From NCBI GenBank assembly GCA_964655525.1, contig CAZZNE010000004.1, positions 62,001-126,000 of the forward strand: a stretch of 64,000 bases of DNA, read 5' to 3'. The DNA comes from DLAJ01 sp964655525. Lineage in GTDB: Bacteria; Bacillota; Clostridia; Lachnospirales; Lachnospiraceae. Shown here piece by piece: positions 15,664 to 24,933 of the stretch; positions within the stretch are counted from its first letter, which is position 1, and every line of letters begins with the position of its first letter. A model generated the notes under the pieces. It did no database searches. It was not told where the DNA came from and worked only from the letters and a program-made list of their open reading frames with translations. Made by a program: the position numbers and the translations under genes.

Positions 15664-17439
15664 ATGAAACAATTTCAAATCCGCTATAAAGATGATGCGG
15701 GATTCCTTGAAGAACTGAAGGAAATTAAACAATGGCGTGCGGCTCATTCGGGTTATGTTACCATATTCCGAATCTATTCGGAGGATATGGAGTTTGAACA
15801 TATCCGCCATATTTGTGATTGCCTGGATGACGAAATGCCGGATGCGCTGTATTTGGGATGTACAACGAATGCCAATATCATGGATGGGGCATTGTCAGAC
15901 ACCAAAATTATTTTAACCTGTACCATTTTTGAATATGAGACGACGCAGGCGAAAATTCTGCAGCTTCCCTTTTCGGAGGAAAATGCGGCTCAGGATGTAG
16001 CGGCGCTGAAAAAATGCTGTGACGAAAATCCATGGGTTCATGCAGTGGAAATGCATGCCACGATCATGGATATGTCCATGATGGAGTTCTGTAATGAAAT
16101 GAGCTATTTGCGGGAGGATATTCAGGTATTTGGCGGCGGTGCATTTAATCCCGATATGGATGATGATACGGCGTTCGTGTTTTCTAAGGGAAATGGCGTT
16201 TTAGATCATGGCATCATTTTTCTGATGTTGGGCGGAGAAGATTTTCATACATATAGCACACTTATTTCGGGCTGGAAGCCGTTAAAAAGAAAATTCAGGG
16301 TGACAAAGGCGGACAGGGAGATCCTGTATGAGCTGGACGGCAAACCCGCGCTGGATGTTTACCGGAAATTTTTAAATATCAATAAAAATGACAGGTTTTT
16401 CTCCAATACACTGGAATTCCCGCTTTTTTTGGAGCATGGCGATACGAATATTCTGCGTTGTCCTCTGGCGGTCAATGATGACGATTCTCTTGTGATGTCC
16501 TCTGACATGCAGGAAGATGCGATTGTCCGGCTGGCCTATGGCGATCCGGAAACAATTCTTGCAAGTATCAGGGAGGATGGGCAGAAAATAGCGGACTTTC
16601 GCCCCGAAGTGATACAGACCTTCTCCTGTGCTGCCAGAAAGGCATTCTGGGGAAATGAAAATATCAGTGACGAGACGATTCTGTTTCACAGCGTTGCGCC
16701 TACAACAGGTTTTTATACGCATGGCGAGTTTTTGCGCGTAAAGGGGGACATGCTTAATTTTAATGTGACCCTTGTGATCGTTGCCATGCGGGAAGGAGAT
16801 ATGCCCAAAACAGGCCAAAAAGTGAATATTGCCAGGGAGCAGATCGACAAAGACAATAATGAAAAGATACCGATCATCAGACGTTTTGTTTCCTTTATCG
16901 AGGCGTCCACTGCAGAGTTAGAGGAAATGAATATGAAGCTTGCATTAAGCTCTGTCACGGATGGGTTGACAAGGCTTTATAACCGTGCTGAGATTGAGAG
17001 AAAAATCCGCAGCGCTTTGGATAAGCGCAAAAATCAGGGGACATGCAACAATATTTCTTTGATCATGCTGGATATTGATAATTTTAAAAAGGTAAACGAC
17101 ATCTACGGGCACAAAGAGGGAGACCATGTGATCCAGGCGCTGTCTGACGTCCTTAGGGATGCGACAACGGAGGTATCCTCCTGCCACCTCGGTCGCTGGG
17201 GCGGCGAAGAATTTATGGTATTGCTGTCGGATAGTAATGCGGATGACGCAGCGGTTCTGGCGGAAAAAATCCGCCTGGCGTTTTCCTCGGTATCTTACGA
17301 AACTGCCGGATGCCAGACCGTCAGCATTGGAGTAACGCAGGCAAAGGATGAAAATTCCGACGCGCTTTACAGCAGAGTGGACAAGGCTCTTTATATGGCA
17401 AAGGCAGCCGGGAAAAATCAGGTGGTAAGGCTGGATTAA
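15664..17439 (+). CDS. FIST sensor domain diguanylate cyclase
   Basis: A 591-residue soluble protein with an N-terminal FIST domain (about 20-230), a FIST C domain (about 240-395), a short coiled coil and a C-terminal GGDEF domain. FIST domains are predicted small-ligand sensors. The cyclase has DGLTRLYNR, MLDIDNFKKVNDIYGHKEGD and the active-site motif GRWGGEEFMVLL (about 510-521), with all metal and GTP residues present, so it should make cyclic di-GMP. There is no membrane segment, so it senses an internal or imported ligand. The start follows AGAGGGGAAATGAC. It is co-transcribed with the next gene, 20 bases on, behind a strong promoter. Confidence 0.92.
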   Translation: MKQFQIRYKDDAGFLEELKEIKQWRAAHSGYVTIFRIYSEDMEFEHIRHICDCLDDEMPDALYLGCTTNANIMDGALSDTKIILTCTIFEYETTQAKILQLPFSEENAAQDVAALKKCCDENPWVHAVEMHATIMDMSMMEFCNEMSYLREDIQVFGGGAFNPDMDDDTAFVFSKGNGVLDHGIIFLMLGGEDFHTYSTLISGWKPLKRKFRVTKADREILYELDGKPALDVYRKFLNINKNDRFFSNTLEFPLFLEHGDTNILRCPLAVNDDDSLVMSSDMQEDAIVRLAYGDPETILASIREDGQKIADFRPEVIQTFSCAARKAFWGNENISDETILFHSVAPTTGFYTHGEFLRVKGDMLNFNVTLVIVAMREGDMPKTGQKVNIAREQIDKDNNEKIPIIRRFVSFIEASTAELEEMNMKLALSSVTDGLTRLYNRAEIERKIRSALDKRKNQGTCNNISLIMLDIDNFKKVNDIYGHKEGDHVIQALSDVLRDATTEVSSCHLGRWGGEEFMVLLSDSNADDAAVLAEKIRLAFSSVSYETAGCQTVSIGVTQAKDENSDALYSRVDKALYMAKAAGKNQVVRLD

Positions 17440-17459
17440 GAAAGAAAAAAGGTGATAGC

Positions 17460-19106
17460 ATGAGTGATGTTTTCAATAATGAACTGTTTGAAGCATTTGC
17501 GTCGGCATCGGATAATGTTTACATCTATGTATGTGATATGAAGACTGATATTTCCCGCTGGTCCAAAGCCGCTGTGGATTATTTCGGTCTGTCAGGGGAG
17601 TATCTGAAGGATGCGGCGAATGTATGGGCGCAGCATATACATCCCGATGACCTGACGGTTTATACGGATGATATTACGGGCGTGTTTTCCGGAAAAAAGA
17701 AATATCATGACTGCCAATACCGGGCCCGGAATGCATCGGGAGGATATGTGTGGGTGGAATGCAAGGGCAGCGTGATCCGTGATGCGGAAGGAAATCCGAT
17801 CATCTTTGCGGGACTTATGACAAGAATAGACGGGCAGAGCAAATACGATTCTCTGACAGGACTTTTGACAACACAGGAGATGCACCATTTTGACTTTGCT
17901 TCACAGACTGGAGCTGCGCTTTTGATCGGTATTGACGGATTTCGAAAAATTATAAGCAACTATGGCTATAAAATTGGGGACGAGATTTTAATCAGATTTT
18001 CGAGGGAGTTAAGCAGTTTAGGTAAGCCTGAATGGAAAGTGCTGCGGTTTAGCGGGGATGAATTCCTTGTGATCGCGTTTTCGTCTGACCTGCAGGAGGT
18101 AACGGATTTTTATGAGGAAATATGCCGGAGAACGGATATTGTGAACATGGAAGACGGTCGGAAGGTCGGACTTTCCATATCAGCCGGCGGCGCGCTGTTT
18201 CCTCGGGACGCAGATGCAAGAGAAGCTTTGATCAATAAACTGGAGCATTCGCTGGAGTATGCCAAGAATAACCAGAGAGGAAGCCTCGTATTTTTTTCGG
18301 AGGAGATTGCCGGAAAGTATGAGAGAGAGCTGGTTTTGCGGGAAGATTTAAAGCAGTGTGTAAAAAACGACTTCAAAGGATTTGAATTGTTCTTCCAGCC
18401 GTTTGTCAATCCGGACACCGGCAAAATTGAGGGCTGTGAATCTCTTCTCCGCTGGAAAGGGGAAAGAATTAAAGATTCCTATCCGATGGAGTTTATCAAG
18501 GTTTTAGAGGATTATGGTGAGATTCATGAAGTAGGCTTCTGGGTAATGGATCAGGCAATCAGGCAGCAGGCGGCGTGGCGTGATACCTATGGCGAGCTGC
18601 AGGTAAGCTTTAACGTATCTTATCAGCAGTTTTTAGATGATTCCTTTGAGGAAAAAGCAATTTCCTGTGTAAAAAAATACGGAGCAAATCCGGAATATAT
18701 CATTATAGAGCTTACGGAAAGCTGCCAGGTAGAAGCTCCGAAAGAGCTTGCGGCCATGTTTGGCAGACTGCGGGCGCAGGGCTTCAAAATCGCGTTGGAC
18801 GATTTTGGAACGGCGTATGCTTCCATGGAGATGTTAAAATGGCTTCCCGTGGATTATATTAAAGTGGAGCATTCGTTTATCCGCGAGCTTGCACAGCCGG
18901 GGCACGACGTAGATTACGTGATTGTTGACAGTCTGCTGGAAATGTGCAAGCGCTTAGGCTATCATTCTATTATCGAAGGTGTGGAGGACAGTAAGGTGGC
19001 GGATATTGTCGGAGCGCTGAAGGCCACGCTTTTGCAGGGATACCATTATTCGCGTCCGGTCTGCCGGAATGATTTTGAAAAATTGTTGGATGAAAATAGA
19101 AAATAA
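17460..19106 (+). CDS. PAS-GGDEF-EAL cyclic di-GMP phosphodiesterase
   Basis: A 548-residue soluble protein with a PAS domain (about 10-125, typical PAC end GNPIIFAGLMTRID), a GGDEF-like domain and an EAL domain (about 295-545). The cyclase motif reads FSGDEF, and the metal-binding region is altered (LLIGIDGFRKIISNYG), so cyclase activity is uncertain. In the EAL domain the name motif is ESL. The other catalytic residues are present: FNVSYQQF, IELTES, DDFGTAYAS, YIKVEHSF and IIEGVED. It is therefore probably an active phosphodiesterase. Paired with the cyclase upstream, it would allow production and breakdown to be set by two different sensors. Confidence 0.9.
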   Translation: MSDVFNNELFEAFASASDNVYIYVCDMKTDISRWSKAAVDYFGLSGEYLKDAANVWAQHIHPDDLTVYTDDITGVFSGKKKYHDCQYRARNASGGYVWVECKGSVIRDAEGNPIIFAGLMTRIDGQSKYDSLTGLLTTQEMHHFDFASQTGAALLIGIDGFRKIISNYGYKIGDEILIRFSRELSSLGKPEWKVLRFSGDEFLVIAFSSDLQEVTDFYEEICRRTDIVNMEDGRKVGLSISAGGALFPRDADAREALINKLEHSLEYAKNNQRGSLVFFSEEIAGKYERELVLREDLKQCVKNDFKGFELFFQPFVNPDTGKIEGCESLLRWKGERIKDSYPMEFIKVLEDYGEIHEVGFWVMDQAIRQQAAWRDTYGELQVSFNVSYQQFLDDSFEEKAISCVKKYGANPEYIIIELTESCQVEAPKELAAMFGRLRAQGFKIALDDFGTAYASMEMLKWLPVDYIKVEHSFIRELAQPGHDVDYVIVDSLLEMCKRLGYHSIIEGVEDSKVADIVGALKATLLQGYHYSRPVCRNDFEKLLDENRK

Positions 19107-19160
19107 TGTAAGGCGCATATCATACCGGAGCGGTGCGCGGTATGTCAAAAGGAGATTCCC

Positions 19161-19859
19161 ATGACCTCAAGTGAAAAGAAAACGCTCGTCCTGAAGGAAG
19201 TCGTCACACCGATATTCAAGGCGGCAGGCTACCGCACGATCGGGCAGACCTTCTATCGTGTGCAGGAAGACTGCTGCATGACGGTCAAAATTCAAAGCTC
19301 GCAGTTTAATTCCGTGGCGACGGGATATACGTTCTGGTTTCACATCGAGGCGTTTCCGAAAGAGACGACGCGGGAAAAACTGAAAGAGTGGAATTCGTGG
19401 GGATCGTCTACGATAAAAGAGTCTTCCCTGCTGCCGGACTGCGGCTATCTTCATCCCTATCGGAATGCGTTAGGTTATTGTATTGACGGATACAAGAATT
19501 ATGTACCGCAGGATATGGATATAGAAGGTATCAAAGAGCGGATCGGGAGCGATCTGCGGGATGTGATCCTGCCGCAGCTTGACGAGATCAAGAGTCTGGA
19601 TGATTGGGACAGAAAAAAAGAGGAATGGACGGAGCGGGACTGGAATTCAACAAGAATTCTTTTGATTAGATATTTTGGTTCCGCACAGATGAGCGCCGAT
19701 GTACCTGAAATGGCTTTAAAACTGCAGGATACCCAGCGCCGTTTCGGCCTGTCATCGGAAACGATACGGGAAAATGAACCGCTTTACCACGAGGTCAGGG
19801 CATATTCCGAGTGGCCGGAGGATAATAAATGGGAATTTATTCTCTCGGCACTGGAGTAG
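19161..19859 (+). CDS. DUF4304 domain protein
   Basis: A 232-residue cytoplasmic protein. The N-terminal 130 residues match the DUF4304 pattern (PIFKAAGYRTIGQTFYR, VKIQSSQFNSVATGYTFWF), a domain of unknown function. The C-terminal part is charged and helical (KSLDDWDRKKEEW). There is no signal peptide. The ribosome binding site AAAGGAG is good. The gene lies 54 bases after the phosphodiesterase and 21 bases before the secreted protease, all on the plus strand, so joint transcription is possible. No functional link is evident. Confidence 0.75.
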   Translation: MTSSEKKTLVLKEVVTPIFKAAGYRTIGQTFYRVQEDCCMTVKIQSSQFNSVATGYTFWFHIEAFPKETTREKLKEWNSWGSSTIKESSLLPDCGYLHPYRNALGYCIDGYKNYVPQDMDIEGIKERIGSDLRDVILPQLDEIKSLDDWDRKKEEWTERDWNSTRILLIRYFGSAQMSADVPEMALKLQDTQRRFGLSSETIRENEPLYHEVRAYSEWPEDNKWEFILSALE

Positions 19860-19880
19860 GAACGCGGCAGGGGGGAGAAG

Positions 19881-21131
19881 ATGTATCGTTTATTGCTTTG
19901 GATCATCACGATCTTGTTTACCGGTGTGCTTCCGTTCAGGGGATTTAACGGAGGGAGAGATTATATCGACCCCGTATTCGGAGAGAGCGGCTATTATATG
20001 CAGTCGGTCGGGGAGGCGCGTGTTCCTGTATTCATGGTGTCTTTTCAAGACGTGACGTATCGACGGAACCGGGTGACGAAAGATGATTTAACGGAATGGC
20101 TTTTTGCGCAGGACGGCAGTGTCACAGCGTATTATGATACCGCATCTTACGGACGGCTGCATATCGGCGGGGACGTTTATTTTTATGAGGCGGAGGGAGA
20201 GATCGCTTCCTATGAAAATGACGATGGATTCGAAAATCTTGTGATGGAAGTGCTCACCTATTATGATGAGGAGATTGATTTTTCCGAGTATGACTGCAAC
20301 GGAGATTCGATCATGGATGCGTTAGTGATCTCGGTGCCGTCCGGCGGGGATGTGGATTTTTGGTGGGGCTGTCAGGCGACATGGTATCAGAATCCGGAAT
20401 TTCGCGTGGACGGGATCTCGGTCAATACGTATATCATCAATGACGAGCAGCCCTATGTAGGCGAGCGGGCGGTTTATCAGGGAACGATAGAGCATGAGCT
20501 TGGACACTGCATGGGTCTGCCGGATTATTATAAATACTATTCCGACGACTCGGAGGGCTTTCACGGGATTGCCGGAATGGAACGTATGGACGATTCCAGC
20601 GGAGATTTCTGCCAATTCTCGAAGCTGATGCTCGGATGGCTGAGAGAGGATCAGGTACAGATGATGGGACCCGATGTGGAGAGCGCTTCGTTCCGTCTGC
20701 CGAGGGCACACGAAGGAGGCTGCGTCGTGATCTTTCCGCAGGGCGGGCAGATCGATTTTAACAGCGAGTATTTTTTAGTGGAATATAATACGCCGGATGG
20801 GAATAATGAGGGAGTGTTCGAAGCGGAACAGGCGGGCGTGCGCGTCTTTCATGTCAACGCAAGAATAGAAACAGATCCCTATGACGGCGAGCCCTATTTT
20901 CGTTATGAGAATTACAGTCCCTATTACAATGAATCCGATGAGGGGATACGGGTTCTGAAGCTGGTCAATGACGGCGAAGGCTTTTACCGGACGGGCGACA
21001 GCGTGGTATATGGGGAGGCATCCGATTTCGGATGGTATACGCCGGCGGGGTCGCTTTCTGATCCGAAGCTGACGATCCGGATCGGGGAGGTCACGGATGA
21101 CGGGATTGAGATCGAGGTTGTACGACAATGA
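19881..21131 (+). CDS. Secreted M6-like zinc metalloprotease
   Basis: A 416-residue exported protein. A short signal peptide (LLLWIITILFTGVLPF) precedes a region typical of M6 (immune inhibitor A-like) proteases: VPVFMVSFQDV early on, AYYDTASYGRLHIGGDVYF, and the zinc motif HELGHCMGLPD with His205, Glu206 and His209. A following GMERMDDSSGDFCQFSKLMLG matches the 'safe landing' region in which family members have a Met and the domain closes. Family members of this size act as extracellular peptidases. The ribosome binding site GGGGGGAG is strong. The three genes before it run in the same direction. The substrate is unknown. Confidence 0.87.
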   Translation: MYRLLLWIITILFTGVLPFRGFNGGRDYIDPVFGESGYYMQSVGEARVPVFMVSFQDVTYRRNRVTKDDLTEWLFAQDGSVTAYYDTASYGRLHIGGDVYFYEAEGEIASYENDDGFENLVMEVLTYYDEEIDFSEYDCNGDSIMDALVISVPSGGDVDFWWGCQATWYQNPEFRVDGISVNTYIINDEQPYVGERAVYQGTIEHELGHCMGLPDYYKYYSDDSEGFHGIAGMERMDDSSGDFCQFSKLMLGWLREDQVQMMGPDVESASFRLPRAHEGGCVVIFPQGGQIDFNSEYFLVEYNTPDGNNEGVFEAEQAGVRVFHVNARIETDPYDGEPYFRYENYSPYYNESDEGIRVLKLVNDGEGFYRTGDSVVYGEASDFGWYTPAGSLSDPKLTIRIGEVTDDGIEIEVVRQ

Positions 21132-21206
21132 GCAAAATGAGGAGATCAAAAACAGAAAGTCCGTTGGGGAGATTCCGCTGGAGCGGTAGGATGCAACGGG
21201 TCGGTA

Positions 21207-22274
21207 TCATGCATGCATCCTTCGATATTCCTTCGGAGTAACGCCATATTTTTTCTTAAATAACGTATAAAAATGCGTGCGGTTTGTAAATTGAAGCCCG
21301 GCGGCGATCGCGCTGATGGAGTCGTTTGTCTCCCTCAGGAGCTGCGCCGCTTTTTTCATGCAGAAAGTCATGCCGTAATCATAGAGGCACATATCGGTAA
21401 ATTTGTTGACGATGCGGTTTAGGTAGTCTCCGCTGTAATGCAGGCAATGTTCCAACTCGGCGCGCGTCATCCGGCCGTCGCTTTCCTCAAAGAGGCGGGT
21501 AATGCGCGAAAAAAGCAGGAAGTCGCTGTTCGTATCGAGCCGGACATTCGAACAGTGGTAGTATTTCGGCAGCGACAGATTGGATAAAAAAGCACACAAC
21601 AATCCCTTGATCTGATGGGAAGCGCCAAATTCGGGATAAAGAAGCGTCCGTATCATGATCTCGGCCATGGAGTGCAGCTGTCCCTCGTGCAGATGGTTCC
21701 GATATGCCGGAATAAAGTCAAGATAAGCACGTTTTCCCGGTTCTTTCAGATCGGAAGTGATGAAGCGATACAAAATGCTGTTGCAGATTTCTTTTTCATT
21801 CGGAAACAGCGAGTTCTGCACAGTGGCAAATAAATCTGTAACAAAATCGGGAGTCAGACCGATATACAGGATCCTGCTTTTGGAATGATAATATTCCATA
21901 TGACGCAGATTCCGATTGATCAGGCAGCAGGAGCCGGCGGTGTAAAGGTATTCCGTCCCCTCGATCTTCTGTATGATACTTCCCTCCAAAACAATCACGA
22001 ACTCAAAAAAGTCATGAAAATGCGGCGCGTTTTTTGCATAGGGCGTATTTTTCTGGGCGAGGGATTCCTGATACAGAACGGCTTTCGTGGGGGACAGGGT
22101 AACGATATTCACATAGTCCCCGGGTTTTGAGCCGTCGCAGTATTCCAGCGTAAGCTGGAGAGGCACATTCATATGGTAAAAGCGGCTGAAATCGCTCTCG
22201 CCGTTTTGCACATTAATTGAGGAATCGCGGCTGTCCAGCGCCGCTAACATATCTAACTTGGTATCTTGTCCCAT
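21207..22274 (-). CDS. AraC-family regulator with cupin-type sensor
   Basis: A 355-residue transcription factor. The N-terminal part has a cupin-like ligand domain (HFHDFFEFVIVLEGS, YLYTAGSCCLINRNLRHMEY). The C-terminal 100 residues carry two AraC helix-turn-helix motifs (ELEHCLHYSGDYLNRIVNKF; SISAIAAGLQFTNRTHFYTL with the final FKKKYGVTPKEYRR). It is divergent from the galactanase gene, with 215 bases between that contain two inverted repeats. It most likely activates that gene in response to a galactan-derived sugar. The sugar and binding site are inference. Confidence 0.9.
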   Translation of the reverse strand: MGQDTKLDMLAALDSRDSSINVQNGESDFSRFYHMNVPLQLTLEYCDGSKPGDYVNIVTLSPTKAVLYQESLAQKNTPYAKNAPHFHDFFEFVIVLEGSIIQKIEGTEYLYTAGSCCLINRNLRHMEYYHSKSRILYIGLTPDFVTDLFATVQNSLFPNEKEICNSILYRFITSDLKEPGKRAYLDFIPAYRNHLHEGQLHSMAEIMIRTLLYPEFGASHQIKGLLCAFLSNLSLPKYYHCSNVRLDTNSDFLLFSRITRLFEESDGRMTRAELEHCLHYSGDYLNRIVNKFTDMCLYDYGMTFCMKKAAQLLRETNDSISAIAAGLQFTNRTHFYTLFKKKYGVTPKEYRRMHA

Positions 22275-22332
22275 AAAGAGATCCCTCCGCGAATGCTATT
22301 CCCGAATATGATACAAATACGATCATTCAAAT

Positions 22333-22406
22333 CGCATTCCGATATTGCTGTGCGAAATGCGAATTACCTATAATATTCTTTATCTATAAGAATGATTATA
22401 GATAAA
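22333..22406. promoter_or_regulatory. Two inverted repeats between the AraC gene and galactanase
   Basis: CGCATT at 22333-22338 is mirrored by AATGCG near 22356-22361. A perfect 11-base inverted repeat, TTTATCTATAA (22379-22389) and TTATAGATAAA (22396-22406), has a six-base loop. They lie between the two divergent starts. They are candidate regulator sites. The second could also fold in the leader RNA of the galactanase transcript. Confidence 0.45.
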
Positions 22407-22489
22407 ATTTGTAAAAGAGTAAAGAAGTTAAAATTGGGAGGCAGATTGAAAAATCAGAATTTTTTTAACTGCCATCAGGGAGGATCAGT

Positions 22490-24601
22490 ATGATGAAGCG
22501 ATTTCGAACAAAATTAACGGCTTTCGGCGTCAGCCTCAGTCTTTGCATTGCTGCTTTGTCAGGATGCGGATCAAAGGACACGGACTCCGAAACGGGAGCA
22601 CAGACACCTGCGGAAACATCGGCGTCCGTCGAGGGTCAGGAACAGGATGGAACACAGGGAGCAGCACAGCAGGAAACGGACGACGCAGCACAGCCGGATA
22701 CGTTTGAAATAACCACATTTGCACTGCCGGACGGCCCGGAAGAATCCGAGATTTTTATCGCGCCGATCGAAAATATTTCCGATGACTTTATCCGCGGCAT
22801 GGATGCATCCATCGTGCTTGTTGAGGAAAACAGCGGCGTCAAATATTATAACTATGACGGCGAGGAGCAGGACGTTTTTATGACGATGGCACAGTCGGGC
22901 GTCAATTACATCCGCCTGCGCGTATGGAATGATCCCTATGATGAAAACGGCAACGGATACGGCGGCGGCAATAACGATGTTGCGAAGGCAGTCGAGCTCG
23001 GAAGGCGCGCGACCATGTACGGCATGAAGGTCTGCATTGATTTCCATTATTCCGATTTCTGGGCGGATCCGAAGAGACAGCATGCGCCGAAGGCATGGGA
23101 GGGCATGAGCGTTGAAGAAAAGTGTGAGGCGCTTTATGATTTTACTAAGGAAAGCCTTACGGAAATCTTAAATGCCGGTGTGAATGTAGGTATGGTACAG
23201 ATCGGAAACGAGATCAACAACGGGATGTCCGGTGAAACGGATGTTGACAATGTCATGGAGCTGTTACATGCAGGAAGCCGTGCGGTGCGTGAAATATCCG
23301 AGGAATACGGAAAGGACATTCAGGTTGTCGTACATTATACGCATATTAATCAGCCGGATGAAATAGACTGGATCGCGTCGAAGCTCGCGGATTCCGGCGT
23401 GGATTATGATATTTTCGGATTATCGTATTATCCGTTTTGGGATGGAACCAATGAAAATATGCAGGAGGTTGTCCGGAATATTCGGGAAAATTACGGAAAA
23501 GAGGCGATGATCGCGGAGACCTCTTATTGCTATACTTCCGAGGACGGCGACGGCTGTGGCAACAGCTTCCTTGGTACGACCGATCTGGTTGAGGGATATG
23601 CCGCGACCGTGCAGAGTCAGGCGACCATGATCCGCGATATTTGCGAGGATGCAAATGAGGCGGGCGCGCTCGGTATCTTCTATTGGGAGGGGGCATGGGT
23701 TCCGGTTGGTAAGGCAACGGCGGATAATTCCCCTATCTGGGAAGAATTCGGAAGCGGCTGGGCAAGCAGCTATGCGGGTGATTATGATCCGGAGGACGCC
23801 GGCTTATATTACGGCGGCAGCTCTTGGGACAATCAGGCGATGTTTGATTTTAACGGTTATCCGCTTGCATCCTTAAACGTATTTAAGTATTTACGGTACG
23901 GTTCGACCGCGCCACTGGCGATCGATGACATTCCCGGAGTGAATGTGATCTGCGATGTAGGCGGCACCTTATCGCTTCCCGAAACGATTCCCGTGATCTA
24001 TAATGACCGCTCGGCAAATGAGGAAGTTCCCGTGACATGGAATGAGGAACAGCTTGCTGCGATCGATACGAATGTCGGCGGTACCTATGAGGTGACGGGT
24101 ACGCTGGAAGACGGCACAGAGGTTGTTTGTCAGATTGAGGTCATTATGATCAATCATGCTTTGAATCCGGGCTTTGAGGATGCCGATACGTCCATGTGGA
24201 AGGTAACCTATGCGGGCGATACGAATCCGACGGATTTCCAGGTAAAGGCGGACGATGCTTATACCGGCGAGGTTGCGTTCCACTTCTGGTCGGAGGATTC
24301 CAATATGGAATTTTCCATTGAGCAGGAACTCACGGACTTAGAGCCGGGAACCTATCAGCTCTTAGTTTACGCACAGGGCGGAGATGTGTCTGCGGACTGT
24401 GAAATGGAATTATATGCGGTCGTGAACGGCGAGGAGCTGACGGCACCTTTTATGGTAACGACATGGGTGGATTGGAAAGTTCCGACGATCACCGACATCA
24501 AGGTTACGGACGGTACGCTTGTCATCGGCGTGCGTATGAAGTGTAACGCGAGAAGCTGGGGAACGGTGGATGACTTCACCCTAAACAGAGTGTCTGATTA
24601 A
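22490..24601 (+). CDS. Secreted GH53 endo-beta-1,4-galactanase lipoprotein
   Basis: A 703-residue cell-surface enzyme that should cut the beta-1,4-galactan side chains of pectin. A lipobox (LSGC) follows the signal peptide, then an acidic linker to about residue 95. The GH53 barrel (about 100-470) has the acid/base Glu241 in QIGNEINNG and the nucleophile Glu343 in IAETSYCY. A bacterial Ig-like domain follows (about 480-550, GGTYEVTGTLEDGTEV). The C-terminal 150 residues form a beta-sandwich that resembles a galactan-binding module (NPGFEDADTSMWKV). AGGGAGG lies upstream, and a strong terminator follows at 24631. The gene stands alone, with the divergent AraC gene as its likely regulator. No sugar transporter is adjacent. 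Confidence 0.93.
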   Translation: MMKRFRTKLTAFGVSLSLCIAALSGCGSKDTDSETGAQTPAETSASVEGQEQDGTQGAAQQETDDAAQPDTFEITTFALPDGPEESEIFIAPIENISDDFIRGMDASIVLVEENSGVKYYNYDGEEQDVFMTMAQSGVNYIRLRVWNDPYDENGNGYGGGNNDVAKAVELGRRATMYGMKVCIDFHYSDFWADPKRQHAPKAWEGMSVEEKCEALYDFTKESLTEILNAGVNVGMVQIGNEINNGMSGETDVDNVMELLHAGSRAVREISEEYGKDIQVVVHYTHINQPDEIDWIASKLADSGVDYDIFGLSYYPFWDGTNENMQEVVRNIRENYGKEAMIAETSYCYTSEDGDGCGNSFLGTTDLVEGYAATVQSQATMIRDICEDANEAGALGIFYWEGAWVPVGKATADNSPIWEEFGSGWASSYAGDYDPEDAGLYYGGSSWDNQAMFDFNGYPLASLNVFKYLRYGSTAPLAIDDIPGVNVICDVGGTLSLPETIPVIYNDRSANEEVPVTWNEEQLAAIDTNVGGTYEVTGTLEDGTEVVCQIEVIMINHALNPGFEDADTSMWKVTYAGDTNPTDFQVKADDAYTGEVAFHFWSEDSNMEFSIEQELTDLEPGTYQLLVYAQGGDVSADCEMELYAVVNGEELTAPFMVTTWVDWKVPTITDIKVTDGTLVIGVRMKCNARSWGTVDDFTLNRVSD

Positions 24602-24630
24602 GTAGAGGTTTTGATGAAATAGTATTTGAT

Positions 24631-24660
24631 AAAAAAGGAGGTCTGCCGACCTCCTTTTTT
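24631..24660 (+). terminator. Terminator after the galactanase gene
   Basis: A perfect 13-base stem (AAAAAAGGAGGTC / GACCTCCTTTTTT) with a TGCC loop and a T-run starts 29 bases after the stop codon. It is symmetrical enough to work on both strands. Confidence 0.92.
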
Positions 24661-24933
24661 ATACGAAATTTCGTGATACCGGAAGAATTTTGCGGTTTGC
24701 AGAACCCTTTAATGGAAAACGAAATAACGAATAAAAAAACCTGAAATTCAGAACAGAATTTCAGGCACAACTCGTATATACACTCTACCATACTTCGAAA
24801 TAAAAGTCTAGTAATAATTTATTTTTTCTGTATACTTTTTTGTGTACTCATCATATATTTCTCATTTCTGTAAAAATCATGATGTGATTCTTTGCAGATG
24901 AAACAGGGAACAACACAGAAAGGGAGGCAGAAG

